Assembly: GCF_009389715.1 (NCBI RefSeq) | Contig: NC_052407.1 | Span: 2,585,001 to 2,649,000 of the forward strand | Direction of reading: 5' to 3' | DNA length: 64,000 bases | Source of the DNA: Phoenix dactylifera | Taxonomy: Eukaryota; Streptophyta; Magnoliopsida; Arecales; Arecaceae | In this document: positions 36,901-49,054 of the stretch, one piece after another | Numbering within the stretch: the first letter of the stretch is position 1 | Layout: every line of letters begins with the position of its first letter | Position numbers and translations under genes: made by a program | Notes under the pieces: generated by a model | Seen by the model: only the letters and a program-made list of their open reading frames with translations | The model's database searches: none | Told to the model about the DNA's origin: nothing

Positions 36901-39900
36901 ATTTTTCTAAAAACAGAAGAAAGAAATATTATTATATTGAATCAATCAGTGACAGATATATCTACTAAATGGAGGGGAATACCAATTTCTAAATGTGATT
37001 TGCTTGGAATGCTGTTGATTGCTCCTGGATGCAGCTCCAAAATACCTTGAAGAAGCAGAAGATTTAGAAAAGACGACATAACATATCAAAACTTCCACCA
37101 GTGATTCTATAGATGACAATTTAAAAGACAGCTCTGCATTTGATAACAAATTGCAGAAATTAGGAATATGTTTCCAAAATCATGTTAAAGGCACATACCT
37201 ACAGTACCTACAGTGTCTATAGATCCAGAGTCTAGCACATGCTTCTCAACAGCTAGTGCCAACTCCGCCGCTGCAAGTCCTGCATCATTTCTGTTAATGA
37301 TGCAATCAAAAGATTGTTAAATTTGTTATATGCATCCAAACTAAAGTCATATAAATAGACTTGAAACAATGGAGAATATTTTTCTGTATTCACAATTACT
37401 AGCACTTCAATTAGCAGAACATATACGAATGGGATATGAATAATTCCACTTTTAACAGCTCAGCTTTAAGGAGACCTATAATTTTAGTCACAGATGAGAC
37501 TGTAAGTCTCCTAGGTGAAACTATAAACATATAATATTTTGAAGTAGGAAATTTTGACACCAAGTAACTGAGAGGGAAAAAACTTGAAGATTTATCAGAT
37601 TGCAGAGCATAATTCTTTTTCTAGCGAATGTGCAAGTAACTACCAAAAAAAGGGTCTGCCAAATACTAGATAAAAGTATATACCTGTCAGAAGAAAAAAT
37701 AACATAAAAAATGGCAGAAGTCCTGAGTATGATAAGGAAGTTCAATTATCGCCAGAAAAAAGATAAGGAAGTTTGATTATTCTCCTAAGCATATGATGTA
37801 CAAAATTACTTACAACGAGGATACGAAAAGAAGATACATAAACCAGCCCTTCCTAAAATCTACAGTGGATCTTACCCATGTATTAAACAAGTAGATCATT
37901 AAGCACACAAAAGCAACATAATTCCTTTTACATGACTGTAATGGATAAGTAAAAAAAAAAAAAATCATATTGCTCTATTCATATGTAGTACATCCCACAC
38001 TGATTTCCATAGGCATTTAGCCCTTTCTGTTTAAGTAGCACTATAGCTGTTCAGGTACAAATTGTCAACATATGAAGATGAAATCTGACATATTTGACTA
38101 GCCAAATAAGCTAAAGAATGTTATTTTATATCTTCCGTAACAGCTATCGGAATCCACATTAGAATGAGAAATGATTATATTGTTTTTTTTAAGAAGATGG
38201 GTGTCAACTAATACAGCCTTCAACTGAAAGAGAACCATCTACTGCAACAACTGTTGTAATATCCAAGCCCAGCTGAAGATGAGATGAGAAGGGTACAAGG
38301 AGTAGCAATAGCTGGTGTTCTGAAACATATATAATTAAGAAAATTTCCTTACTCGTGAATTGTGAATATAAAGCATAATCTAGTGACAATAGACAGGAGC
38401 TTCACAAGATTGCTGAGATGATAAGTCAAAGCATGGGACTGGAAAATAATTCATCATCCACTCTGGGAGCTTAGCACTGAGCATAAACGAGTCCTAGCAG
38501 TCTTCAGGTAAATCAGTTAGACAGAAGTAACAGGTCCTGAAAACAATTATTAAGTGGGAACTTAAATCACAAGACGAAAATGGGGGCCTCAAATCTTTCT
38601 TTTTGCTCTAGTGCATGATCCCTGCAGTTGCTTATCAATATAAGTAAAATTGCCTGAATATAATAAATGATACAAGTTTGATGATTTTCTATGGACTGCC
38701 CTATATAGATGGAGAATACCTGTTCTCATAAACAATAATATTTATGTGAAAATGAATGCAACTAAAAGAGACAATGACTTCAAAGAAGAGAGATAAGACG
38801 ACAAAAAAGAGCTTTTCATTGCAACAGTATGGTGACTACCTGATTTGCTTTCTTCATGTAAAAAATGGGGCATGGGCAGATATGCTGCTGGCATGTTACC
38901 AATGTACAAGTATGCCAATCAATGTGTAATAAGCAATGTCATATGTAACCCTTTGACCAAGCCTACCATTCACTGGTTATTTTGGAACACAAAACGGTTG
39001 GAAGAAGATGAAAGCATGCAAACCTTGCTGGCATAAGGACAGCTCCAGCATGACCACCATTGCCTTCAAATTCCACGTTGATACTTGCAGGTGCAGCAAT
39101 TGCAGTGACAATGCCAATTGAAACACCTAACATCAAGGTAAGCAATTAAGAGGATTAACTGGAGCCACTAGCTATATGGATTTGATTATTGAAGAACCCA
39201 ACCTTCGTCTTCCAGAACAGGGCCTTGCTCTATATGCAATTCTAGAAAAGCGAAATAACTGCCTTTCTTCAAAAAGACATTTGACAAGTGTTCTTCATGT
39301 ATGTTGTAACCAGCAAATTTAGCAGCGCCAAAGAAAGATATATTTTGACCATCAACTGTTTCTTTAAGAGCATTAGCTAATGTCTCACTCCCTGACAATA
39401 AGCGGCTGCACATTTCAAATATGGAATGAGATAAATGTCAATTCATTGCAAGCCTTCAGATGTCACATTCTCAACTCATGCAGCAAAGCCATAAATGATG
39501 AAAAGAAACAGGTTTTGATGTCAGCAAAGCCACATTTTATGGATATTAGAGTTCTTGAGTCTGCAGACTGAATACAGAAGAACATGACCAGGAGACTTAT
39601 CTTATTATTCCCAAAAGGAGAAAGTTCAGACCTGCCCAAGCAACCAATTCCAAAACGTGTAGGCTCCTCGGATGTGAACATAATTACCTCCAATGATCTC
39701 TTGGGCTGGAAGCCAGACCTGTTAAATATTCCATAGAAATAATTTATAAGCTAAACTAATTTGCTGAACAAAGCAGACTGTGTCTCAGCCTTGATAAAGA
39801 ACTAAAGTCAACATCAGTAATATCAAAAATAGTATAAATAATTTAATGCACATATTCTTGTTCCAATTTGAACTGGCCTCAATTTACATAGAAAGTTCAG

Positions 39901-42900
39901 CAGTGCTTAGAGCCCCTCCTATAACCAAAGCTAATACCCACTCTATATGTCAAATGATGCAAGTATTATTGAATGTCAAATAAGTGCGAGAATCCAGCAA
40001 GGTGAGGGATCTAATAATTGGGTTCAGTTTTCAAATACAAGTTCATACAACTGAAGTCAATTCTTCCCATATGAAAGCAGCTTTTATAGCTGCTTGATAC
40101 TTAGAGAAGGGAGATTAACCAAACTCTTTGTACTAGCTTCAAAGACACCATCTGAGCTTCAGCTTCTCATGGGATTTCTCTTTTATTGAACTATAAAAAT
40201 CTTTCCAACCCATCATAGTTTTCTGATCGCGCTTGCCATGGCAAAGTTATGTAATATTCCAATAAAATCCAAAAATTTTCTTGCTAATTAGATGACAAAA
40301 AGTTTGTCGCAACATATAGAGCCTTAGCTTCAGTCCTGAGTCTGTCATTGCATCTTTGATACAAAGCTAAAATTGCCTTTCTTTTTTGTCGGTTTGTGGT
40401 GAATTGGGTCAGTAGCAATTAGCAATGAAACAAATACATCCAGCTAGCTTCCCTGACTGAAACATTTCAAGGCCTGAACTCTGAAGCCATTGAAGGGTAC
40501 ATATATGTATGCCCATTTTTCTTGCACATGTGAATTTGGACTACTTTGCTCAGGTTTCATAGGATCTCATGTTCCACTATTAGTTATCTATGAGTCTGAA
40601 AATAGCCTAACCAAGACTATCTACCTAGATTCGGATCATGTTTATCCATGGTCACTTATTTTCATTCATCTTATTCTTTTGCCTTGCCCCCTTACGACTT
40701 CCTTAATATCCTTTCACGATTTCTGTCCAGATCAAACCAAGTCTGTTGATGTTCCTTCATTTGTTGCAGATCACATCAAACTCCATAGTTGGCATCTCGA
40801 TGACCAGTAATATTAATAGTGGTTTGATGCATATCTTATCAGTTTTTGGTTATTTGTTGCTCTGGCTGATATGTCTTGAAATTCAGTGGTAATAATTATG
40901 TTTTTAAAGCAGTAGTTGATAGAACTCCATCATGCCTTGTTGAAACAACTTTTAGACATGCCCTTGTTTTCAGCTCAATTTGAGGCTTGAAGGCCTCTTT
41001 CCATTATCATGACCCACCACATATTTGACATGTGTTGCTGTAAGGTCTTTTCCTATTATCTCTAGCTGCAAGTTTTCTTTTCTAAAATTTATTTCTATGT
41101 CATAATTTATGGACCTTCATAATGACCAGATCTCTCTTCAATCAAGTATCATGAAAATACATGCATTTTGATCTGGAGATTATAGACATGACTTATCTCC
41201 ATAATTTTACATGCTGGAATTTGAGATTCCATCCACATACCTCAAAGAACCCTAATTTTGAATATCTTGCAATCAAGATAAGCAGACAACCATTTCAAGA
41301 GATAAAAGAAAAAAGAAAAGGAAAGATAGCCAGCTCATAATGGTCCAGCATTTCTATTTCATCTTTCAACAACTAATGTGAGAATAAATCAATCAGGAAA
41401 ATTGCACACCTTTTTAGCAAATTAATTGCTTCTACTGCACCCAAAACACCAACAACCCCATCATATTTTCCAGAATATGGAATGGCGTCGATATGAGAAC
41501 CAGTAGCAACTGCTGCAAGTGCTGGCTCAGAACCGCTCCTGGAAGGAAAAAATAACAAAAATTTGATTAATGAGTAATGCATTTAGCAAATACAAAATCA
41601 GTGCAAGAGAATTTTAAGATGTAGATGGAAATATATTTCTTCCAGATAAAATGATGAAATGAATTTTTGACCCCAACTTCCAATCTTAAATACAGCAATG
41701 AGAATAAAAGAACTTTTATGGTGCAACATAGACTAAGAATTGCCCAATCATATCGAGCGTGAGAAAGTGTAAGTCCACACATCAAGAAGCACATATACAT
41801 ACATGCATGCATGCATATGTAAATGCATATCTATGTAATATATATATACATACATGTATGGAGCTAATATGGGGTGCCCACAAAATAGCTGTAATAAGGC
41901 ACTCCTTACTGGATGACCAAGGGCCTAACACCAATGATCCAAGCCATTGGATGTGATCTACTGTATCTAAACTGCTTAATATCAAAAATCATATGTTTTA
42001 GAGATTCTTAGCCAAGGTATCTAATGCTCCAAAATTCATAATTCAAGCAATGCATATTTTTTTACCATTGGATGCATAGGCTAGAGATCTCTAAATCATA
42101 TGATTTTTATGACAATAAGCAATTTAAGGATAGTAGACCACATCCAATGGCTCAGATCATCAGCATCGAGATCCCAAGTTATCCGGTAGAACTAACCTTA
42201 TTGCAGTTGTTGCGCAGGCGTCCATACTAGCTCTACTATATACAATACATGCATGTTGTATCCTTATTATATAAAACTGAACAATGACCATCCAGTAAAT
42301 AAACGTGCTTTATACAAACTTATGAGATTGAAAGCTATGGAGCATGCTTGTTGGCTATTGAAAGCAAGGGATAGCATGGGTAATAAAAGAGTATGGAAAT
42401 TGATCTAAATTCATGTTTGGTGGTAATGAAAGACCCCACTAGTAGTGGTAAGGATATGATCCAGTTATAACTACAGGGATTCAAAGGAAGAGAAGAGAAT
42501 GCAACACCAATGTTGAAGGAGAAAAAAAATGATCGGATATTTCTCAAAAGCTGCAACATGGAAACAAAAGGAGTGAAAGGGACAACATAGAAAACATGCT
42601 CTTAAATTAAAAATTAGGGAGAGAACAGTAGGGAGATTTGGTAATGAGAAAGAGAACGAAGGACTAAATAGCCTGGAAGTATGCATGATAGAGAGATCTA
42701 AGGCACTAAGGCAGCAGAAGGGTTAGTGTAGTGTGTCGCTAATCAGAAAAAAGTGGACAGAGATAAGAAGATGGTAGGTAAATGGGGTCATAGCTACCAT
42801 AACCTTTGGTTCTTATTGTTGGAACAGAGGAAAATGCACTTAGTGGCCACATTGAAGTATATTTTAATCATCTCCTTAGCAAGTTTGTCATTTACAATTT

Positions 42901-45626
42901 ATCCAACTAGAAGCCAATATTTTGTGTAGAAGAACAACTAAATTTGGCGATTGTTGACTTACATGACTACAGAAATCATATTGTTATTGTACATCAACTA
43001 ATGCATATAGATGTGTTGTATTTGTATTTGCAATGTCATCTAAATAGTAGAATGCGTTCAAATCAACCTTGTTGCTTAGGACGGTACAAAGCAATCAGGA
43101 ACAGCACTTAACAGGAGAGTAATGTAAACAGAAACTGTAAAATGTATTCAAGACAAATTTATTGTTTGCATTGCTTATGGAAAGAAAGTTATGTCCAACA
43201 ATTAGTGTTAGAGCTAGCAGAACCTATTGCAAGGCCAACAGTTTGGATTGAAACCATCTTCACCCTAGCAAAAAGTGAAGAGGAAAATAAAACGAAGAAG
43301 AAGAAGAAGCTATTTGAAATTTTAAGCATTTTAGTAGTGACACTCAGAAGTGCAAAAATTGCTATTCAAGTCTCCACTGATTAGTAAGATTAATCATATA
43401 AGCTTTAGACATTGTAGTCTGATTTCATTTGTTACAAAATACAAACTTCTCTCTGTTGTTACATTCTAAGATGAGCTTTTCTATCATTAAATTTGAATGG
43501 GATGAATAATATATCATCGAGAAAGGGAAACATCAGGTTTTCATAATAAGAAAAATTTTCTTATGTTTGAAGTTCTAAAAGCAAGTTAATAAGTCAGCAG
43601 GAAAAAGGATAACATTTACTCTGAACTCACCATTGACCAAATATGTTACCCACAGCATCCTCACGAACAGAGAGACCAGCTTGCTCCATCAGTTTTTTGA
43701 TATACCTGCAGATAAATTTGAGATTGACTTCATTAAGAGCCAACAACAGAGTATACGGATAAAGAAAAGTATGCATCATTGGAAGTATGTCAACATGCAC
43801 TATACTACATAAAGAAACAGTTACACTAGTACAGAAACCAAATAAAAATGTCTCTACTATTTACCATTTTTCTATACAAAAATAACACTCGGAATTTGAT
43901 GAATTAAGAGCCTTAAGTCTCTGTATAAATTGGAAGTTGTGTCTTCTTCATTCTATTTTCTTCATGGGCAAAGTAATTAGACACCATACTTCTTTCTAAA
44001 GGCCAAGGGAGTGAAGAGCCACTGGAAAAGAGTGGTTGCAGGAAACTTGGAATGGATTAAAGAGATGTTAAGAGCCGGGTGTGATATTAAGACATGTTGG
44101 AGTGAGGATTGGACCCTAAGATAGAGAAGCGAATCATGCATGCAGAAGATGGATAAGATGGTCAGCATAAGATATATAATGGACCAAAGATGGAATGCAG
44201 CATCTGCTGATAGAAGTCTAAATGAAAGTGAGCATAAAATAGCTAATATGCATATTTCATGAACAAGAGATGCAAAGGAGTCGGACGGGAAGTGAGCAGG
44301 TTGGATTCGGAAGATTTGGGTTGGGGGAGGAGGTTTGCTGATCAAACTACATATCAAGCCTAAATTTTGAATTTAAGACTTCCAGTAACTTGTTTCAAAA
44401 GAAGAAGAAAAATCGTTGACTTTCAAGATTACATCTTAGGCATGTATCAAAATATAAGTCCTGAGCAAATACAAACAGAGATCAGGTTTCCTCCTTGTTA
44501 AAGATCTTTATTGCATTCATGATCCCGCCAAAATGATATTGTAAACATAATTCGTGCCAGAATAGTATCACACTCCTTTGACTTTGGTTTTTATGAGATT
44601 TTGAACAAAACTATCTACGACATTTCATTAAATTATGATTTACCAGACCTCCCAGCCCCATTCTTACCTTGATTTACACCTCCAAGTTATGCCCAATAAG
44701 ATCCCCTTCTCTTTGCTCCATGCATACCCCAATAAAACCCAACAAGGATTTCCCACTCTTAGAGAACCAAACAACTCAAACGAGCACAAATCAACTAATG
44801 GAGGGAGCTGTCGTTCCATTATTACTTGGAGTTCAAAGCAGTAGCTCCAGCACATAAAATGAAAGCGAGGGAGAGAGTCTGACCGGAGAACAGGTTTAAC
44901 AGCAAAATTCTGTTATTCCTACTCAGATTTCAATTGCTAAATCCTCCACGTAGTCAGTAGAGGTCAGAAGTCTCCACATCAGCAGATTTACCATTACCAT
45001 CTCGCATACCAAGAACAAGAAAGAAAACAGTTTCTCCAAAAAAAGCCAATAAGGTTATAAAATAAACTGCAGCTCTAACTATTTTTCGAATGATTTCAAA
45101 TCACGAGTTGTGGCCTCACGATCATCCCAAATATACATCCAATCCAGATGCCAATGATCATTTGACGATACCTTCGAGCCAAGACATCCTTCTCGCTGTA
45201 CAAGACACGAGTCACTGATGGCGCAGGAGTGTCAGAAAAGGTCGAGAGCTCATCTATCTGCAGAACATCCAGAATCAAATGAAATCCACTTCCGAAGCTG
45301 TACTCACAAAATTTCAGCGAAAAACCAAACATATACTCTCCGAATACCAAATAAATTTACCGACACCGATCCCTTTAATGGAATATTTGGAGTGAGATAT
45401 AGCTGTACTGATTCTTTGCCATTCTTACCTGCCTCTGCACGCTCTCCTTGTCGACGGACAATGAAGAAGGGGAGAGAGAAAAGAAAGAGTGAGGCGGATC
45501 AGTTGGGTAGCCGGAGAACTCCTCCATGGTTCTCCTCGTTGGGTCTTCATGGCTCGCAGCGAGCATCGAGGAGAGAAGGAGGGCGAGGATCGGTAGATGG
45601 AAGGGTTGGGAGAGTTTCGGGGCCAT
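33937..45626 (-). CDS. UAH: Ureidoglycolate amidohydrolase (UAH), 12 exons, 477 aa
   Basis: Exons in transcript order: 45429-45626, 45172-45257, 43631-43705, 41410-41538, 39632-39718, 39203-39405, 39024-39126, 37199-37290, 36983-37045, 35759-35999, 34562-34602, 33937-34052. All are GT-AG with continuous frame (1,434 nt). Residues about 9-26 form a hydrophobic signal peptide, matching the known ER location. This is an M20-type amidohydrolase: ATGSHIDAIPYSGKYDG supplies H135 and D146, FTSEEPTRFG supplies E180/E181, ELHIEQGP supplies H249, and GFSHKPEE supplies H443. These are the expected metal and catalytic positions of the Mn-dependent family. The enzyme splits ureidoglycolate to glyoxylate, CO2 and ammonia, the last step of purine-ring nitrogen recovery. 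SRAYHDSLFMARISPMGMIF and YKGFSHKPEE favour UAH over allantoate amidohydrolase. Length fits family members. The C-terminus adds ATYCGAA after the usual KLSL. Confidence 0.93.
41860..42234. mobile_element. Foldback (long inverted repeat) element in UAH intron 3
   Basis: Left arm 41860 to about 42040 and right arm about 42060-42234 are imperfect inverted copies. Paired words include GAGCTAATATGG / CCATACTAGCTC, CATTGGATGTGATCTACT / AGTAGACCACATCCAATG, and AAATCATATGTTTTAGAGAT / ATCTCTAAATCATATGATTT. The structure is a MITE-like foldback of about 375 bp. I could not define a target duplication, so the superfamily is unknown. Confidence 0.7.
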
Positions 45627-45832
45627 GTCCTGGGTTTCCGCGGTCTCGATAGGATCTGCGCTTTCTTGCGGGGAAGTGGGAATCCAGCGATGATACCCCC
45701 GCCGCCGGTTAAAAATTTGCGAGTGGTCTGCGGGCTTTTATTTGGATCGGGCGCGGGTTGAGCTTATGGGCTCTGCTGTTGCCACGGAGAACCGATTCAG
45801 GAGTTACCGTGACCTATCCTCTCCTTCCAAAA
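45627..45832 (-). promoter_or_regulatory. UAH upstream region
   Basis: GC-richer DNA just upstream of the UAH start codon, giving way to AT-rich repeat DNA at about 45833. AAATAAAAGC on the minus strand near 45735-45744 is a weak TATA candidate. The functional promoter may therefore be short, about 200 bp, before repeats begin. Confidence 0.35.
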
Positions 45833-46470
45833 TTTTTGAGGGGCAAAAAATAATTTTTACTCTCTAAAATATTTTTAGATAAATAAAAGTATTTGATAAA
45901 TTTTTAAAAAATAGTTTTTTTGGGATAAACTTTATTTTGGACTTCGTCGAAAAAAAACACTTTTAGAAATTATCAAAAAGCTATTTTGAATTATAATATT
46001 TTTTAACCAAAATATCTATAGTAAAATATAATAATTACACAAAATGTCTATTTATACCATTATTATTATATCATACTATAAATATAATATAATATTATAT
46101 TATATCATAATATTAATATGTTATGTTAAATAATTTAATATTATGTTATATTATACCATAGTTATTGAGAGGATGAAAAATTAATTTATGCTAATAATTA
46201 TAATATTTTATATCTTTATTATTGTATTATACTATAAATATAATATTATATCACATTATATCATAATATATTAACATGTTATGTTAAATAATTTAATATT
46301 ATATTAAATTATTATGCTATAGTATATAATATTATATTACTATATTATAATAATATTACATTACATTATATTAATATTGTACTATATCATATATTTATGT
46401 ATTAATATATATTATATTATATTATGCTATGTTGTATAATACTATATAATGTTCTTTACAGTTATTTTGT
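45833..46470 (-). mobile_element. Diverged relic of the AT-rich Harbinger-like element, reverse orientation
   Basis: On the minus strand this region shares the internal words of the element at 62334-63893 (ATTAAATTATTTAACATAAC, TATAGTATAATACAATAATAAAG and related). It has two copies of a sub-repeat about 158 bp apart (plus-strand TTATGTTAAATAATTTAATA at 46121 and 46279). Clear terminal inverted repeats are not visible, so the ends are approximate. Confidence 0.5.
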
Positions 46471-46630
46471 TATACTAAAAGTATTTTTTTGTGAACAGCC
46501 ATCTATCTTTTGACAACAGCCTATATACCGTACAGGATGAGAGAAGGATCTTAGCACGTGTGATGCGTGAGGCATTTGGGAGGAACAAGTACAAGAATGT
46601 TGGCGCACTACGCAGCGAACAGAAAGTAAG

Positions 46631-46993
46631 AATGCTGCAGGGGTTGGCTTTGTGATCAGAAACCACTGTGGTAGAATGTTTGCTGTAGGTGGGCGCCGGA
46701 CACCTGGGCATACTGTTGTTGTGGCAGAGCTGCAGGCTGCATAGGAGGGATTATCCTATGCCAGGCAGGTGCTTGGTGTGAAGCAGGTGCACTTTGAGGG
46801 GGACTCAACGGTGGTGATCGACTGGATCCGAGGGGCGGACAGGTATGGTGATGGTCATCTCCTTATCCGGGAGACACGCAGGATGGCTTAATCGATGGGT
46901 GGCTTTCAGGCAGTTTATGTGTTTAGGGAGGTGAACAGGGCTGCAGACTGGATCGCCTCCTTTGTCGTCCGGCACTCCAGAGATTTTTTGTAG
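46631..46993 (+). pseudogene. RNase H (RVT_3-type) domain relic of a LINE
   Basis: The frame encodes AAGVGFVIRNHCGRMFAVGG, AELQA, FEGDSTVVIDWIRG and REVNRAADWIASF, the pattern of the RNase H domain at the C-terminus of plant LINE polyproteins. Two in-frame stops (TAG after LQAA, TAA after RRMA) break it, with no frameshift. The natural stop TAG lies at 46991-46993. Reverse transcriptase and endonuclease regions are absent. Confidence 0.75.
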
Positions 46994-47067
46994 ACATCCG
47001 GATCAGATGTTCCTTTTGCTTTGTTGTTTTTACTTTTTCATGATTTAGATGGGTATACTCATGTTAG

Positions 47068-47665
47068 TAGGGGTGGCAAAATATGACCCGACCCGCCAAC
47101 CCGACCCGTGTTCGACCCGCCATAAACAGGTTTGGGTTTGGCCTAAACAGGTTCGGGTCGTAAACAGGTCGATCCGTTTAACCTGTTTATTAATTGGGTC
47201 GGATACGGGTTTTAGATGTCTGACCCGTTTAAACCGTTTAACCCGTTTAACTGTTGGGCAGGTTAAACAGGTCTAAACAGGTTAAATGGGTTAAATAGGT
47301 TAAACGGGTTAAACAGGTTAGACAGGTCTAAACAGGTTAAACGGGTCTAAACAGGTCTAAACAGGTCGGGTTGGGCAGGTTAAACAGGTTGGGTTGGACA
47401 GATTAAACAGGTCTAAACAGGTTAAACGGGTCAGGTTGGGCAAACAGGTTAAACAGGTCGGGTCGGGTCGGGTAAACAGATTACCTGTTTATTAAACAGG
47501 TTAAACGGGTCGGATCGGGTTACCTGTTTAATAAACAGGTCAGGTTCAGGTTTGTAATTCCTGACCCGTTTAATAAACAGGTCGGATTCAGATTTATAGT
47601 TTTCTGATCCGACCTGTATTTGACCCGACCTGTTTACGCCTGACCCGACCTGATTGCCACCCCTA
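47068..47665. mobile_element. hAT-type MITE with 8-bp target duplication, built of GGGTTAAACAGG-like repeats
   Basis: Terminal inverted repeats TAGGGGTGGCAA (47068-47079) and TTGCCACCCCTA (47654-47665) are flanked by the perfect 8-bp duplication CATGTTAG (47060-47067 and 47666-47673), diagnostic of hAT transposition. Almost the whole 598-bp interior is degenerate GGTTAAACAGGTC / GACCCGTTTAAACC sequence, with GACCCGACCC near both ends. It has no coding capacity. Confidence 0.9.
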
Positions 47666-48144
47666 CATGTTAGGCTTATATGAATAAGCAGCCGCTTTTA
47701 CCAAAAAAAAAAAAAAAAACAGAAAGCTGCAGCCTCGAGTGCAAGATTTGCTATTTTGTCACGAGTTCGAGCACAGTGAAAGAAGACTTTGAGACTCGAG
47801 CAGATAAAAAATTCAGGCTTGAATATGACCACCTTATTAAACAAATAATCTAACTAAATTTCCAATAAGTTGAATTAAGTAAAATGGAAAAAACGGGTTA
47901 AATATTGCCATCCTATGTAGAAACAGTAACAAATATTGGTCTATATTTTTATATTAATTTTTTTGCAAGAAAAATAAGAGGCTCCAATGCCCTGTTACAA
48001 GGTTCAGCACAAAATAACTCAACTGCATAAACTGATTTGATATCCAAAATTCACAATACCCTTTTTTAATATCTATTTCTTGCTTTCTACGATTAAGAGA
48101 AAATAAAAAATATAAATAAAACAACACCTACAAATATATTTAGG

Positions 48145-48772
48145 CCCTATTTGGGATTGCTATTGGCAGTAGAGCTTTCAGAAAATAGAACTTTTGAAAG
48201 TAAAGTTTTTATTAAAAGCTATTTGCTGTTTGATAACTATATTTCTAAAGTTCTATAAAATTTTAGTAATCAAAATAAGAAAGTGCTTTTCATATGATAA
48301 AATGACAATAAAAGATATTGCATAGTGGAGTATAAGACAATATAATATTGTATATTATTAAATATTAAAATATTATTATTTTGTATAATATTATTATGAT
48401 ATAGTGTAATATAATATTGAATACTACAACATAATAATATAACATAATATGATATGATATAGTAATATATTATTAATAGTACAGTATTAATACAATATAA
48501 TAATATATACTTAATAATAATATAATACTATTATAATATAATCATATAATAGAATAGAATATAATGTAATATTATTATTATATATACTTAATAATAATAT
48601 AATATTATTATAATATAATCATATAATATAATATAATATAATGCAATATAATCTAATATATTATCATTTATATTATCAATCATGTATTACAATATTATAA
48701 TAGTAATAATATCACATATTATCATAATATAACTATAATAATAGTAATGATAATGTAAAATTATGATTGTAG

Positions 48773-48773
<1 letters not shown>
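48145..48773 (+). mobile_element. Second Harbinger-like AT-rich element, 5' end
   Basis: Begins GGCCCTATTTGGG after a TTA trinucleotide and is colinear with the first 200 bp of the element at 62334 (TTGGCAGTAGAGCTTTCAGAAA, TGTTTG-TAACTA, CTTTTCATATGATAAAATGACAATAAAAGATATTGCATAGTG with changes). It then becomes AT-rich and runs into microsatellite DNA. The matching 3' end was not found; it may lie beyond the window. Confidence 0.65.
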
Positions 48774-48829
<56 letters not shown>

Positions 48830-48840
48830 TATATATATAC

Positions 48841-48883
<43 letters not shown>

Positions 48884-48984
48884 TATATATACATATATGT
48901 ATATGAATATATATATATATGTACTTATTTATATGTATATAGATATATACTTGTACATATATATATATAGGTATATATCTGTAC

Positions 48985-49028
<44 letters not shown>

Positions 49029-49029
49029 A
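48774..49029. repeat. Compound microsatellite (TA)n, (CA)n, (CATA)n, (TG)n
   Basis: Runs of TATATA with interspersed ACACAC and CATACATA, ending in a TGTGTG run at about 49003-49028. Open frames through it encode only Tyr/Ile repeats and are artefacts. Confidence 0.9.
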
Positions 49030-49054
49030 TGAATATTATTACTATTATTAGTAT

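Larger units (their letters stand above)
46627..47717 (+). mobile_element. 5'-truncated LINE with poly(A) tail, interrupted by a hAT MITE
   Basis: Contains an RNase H relic (46631-46993), a 3' UTR and an A-run at 47703-47719. AACAGAAAG occurs just before the start (46618-46626) and just after the A-run (47718-47726) and is a good target-duplication candidate. Removing the nested MITE leaves about 485 bp, typical of a dead-on-arrival LINE insertion. Confidence 0.7.
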
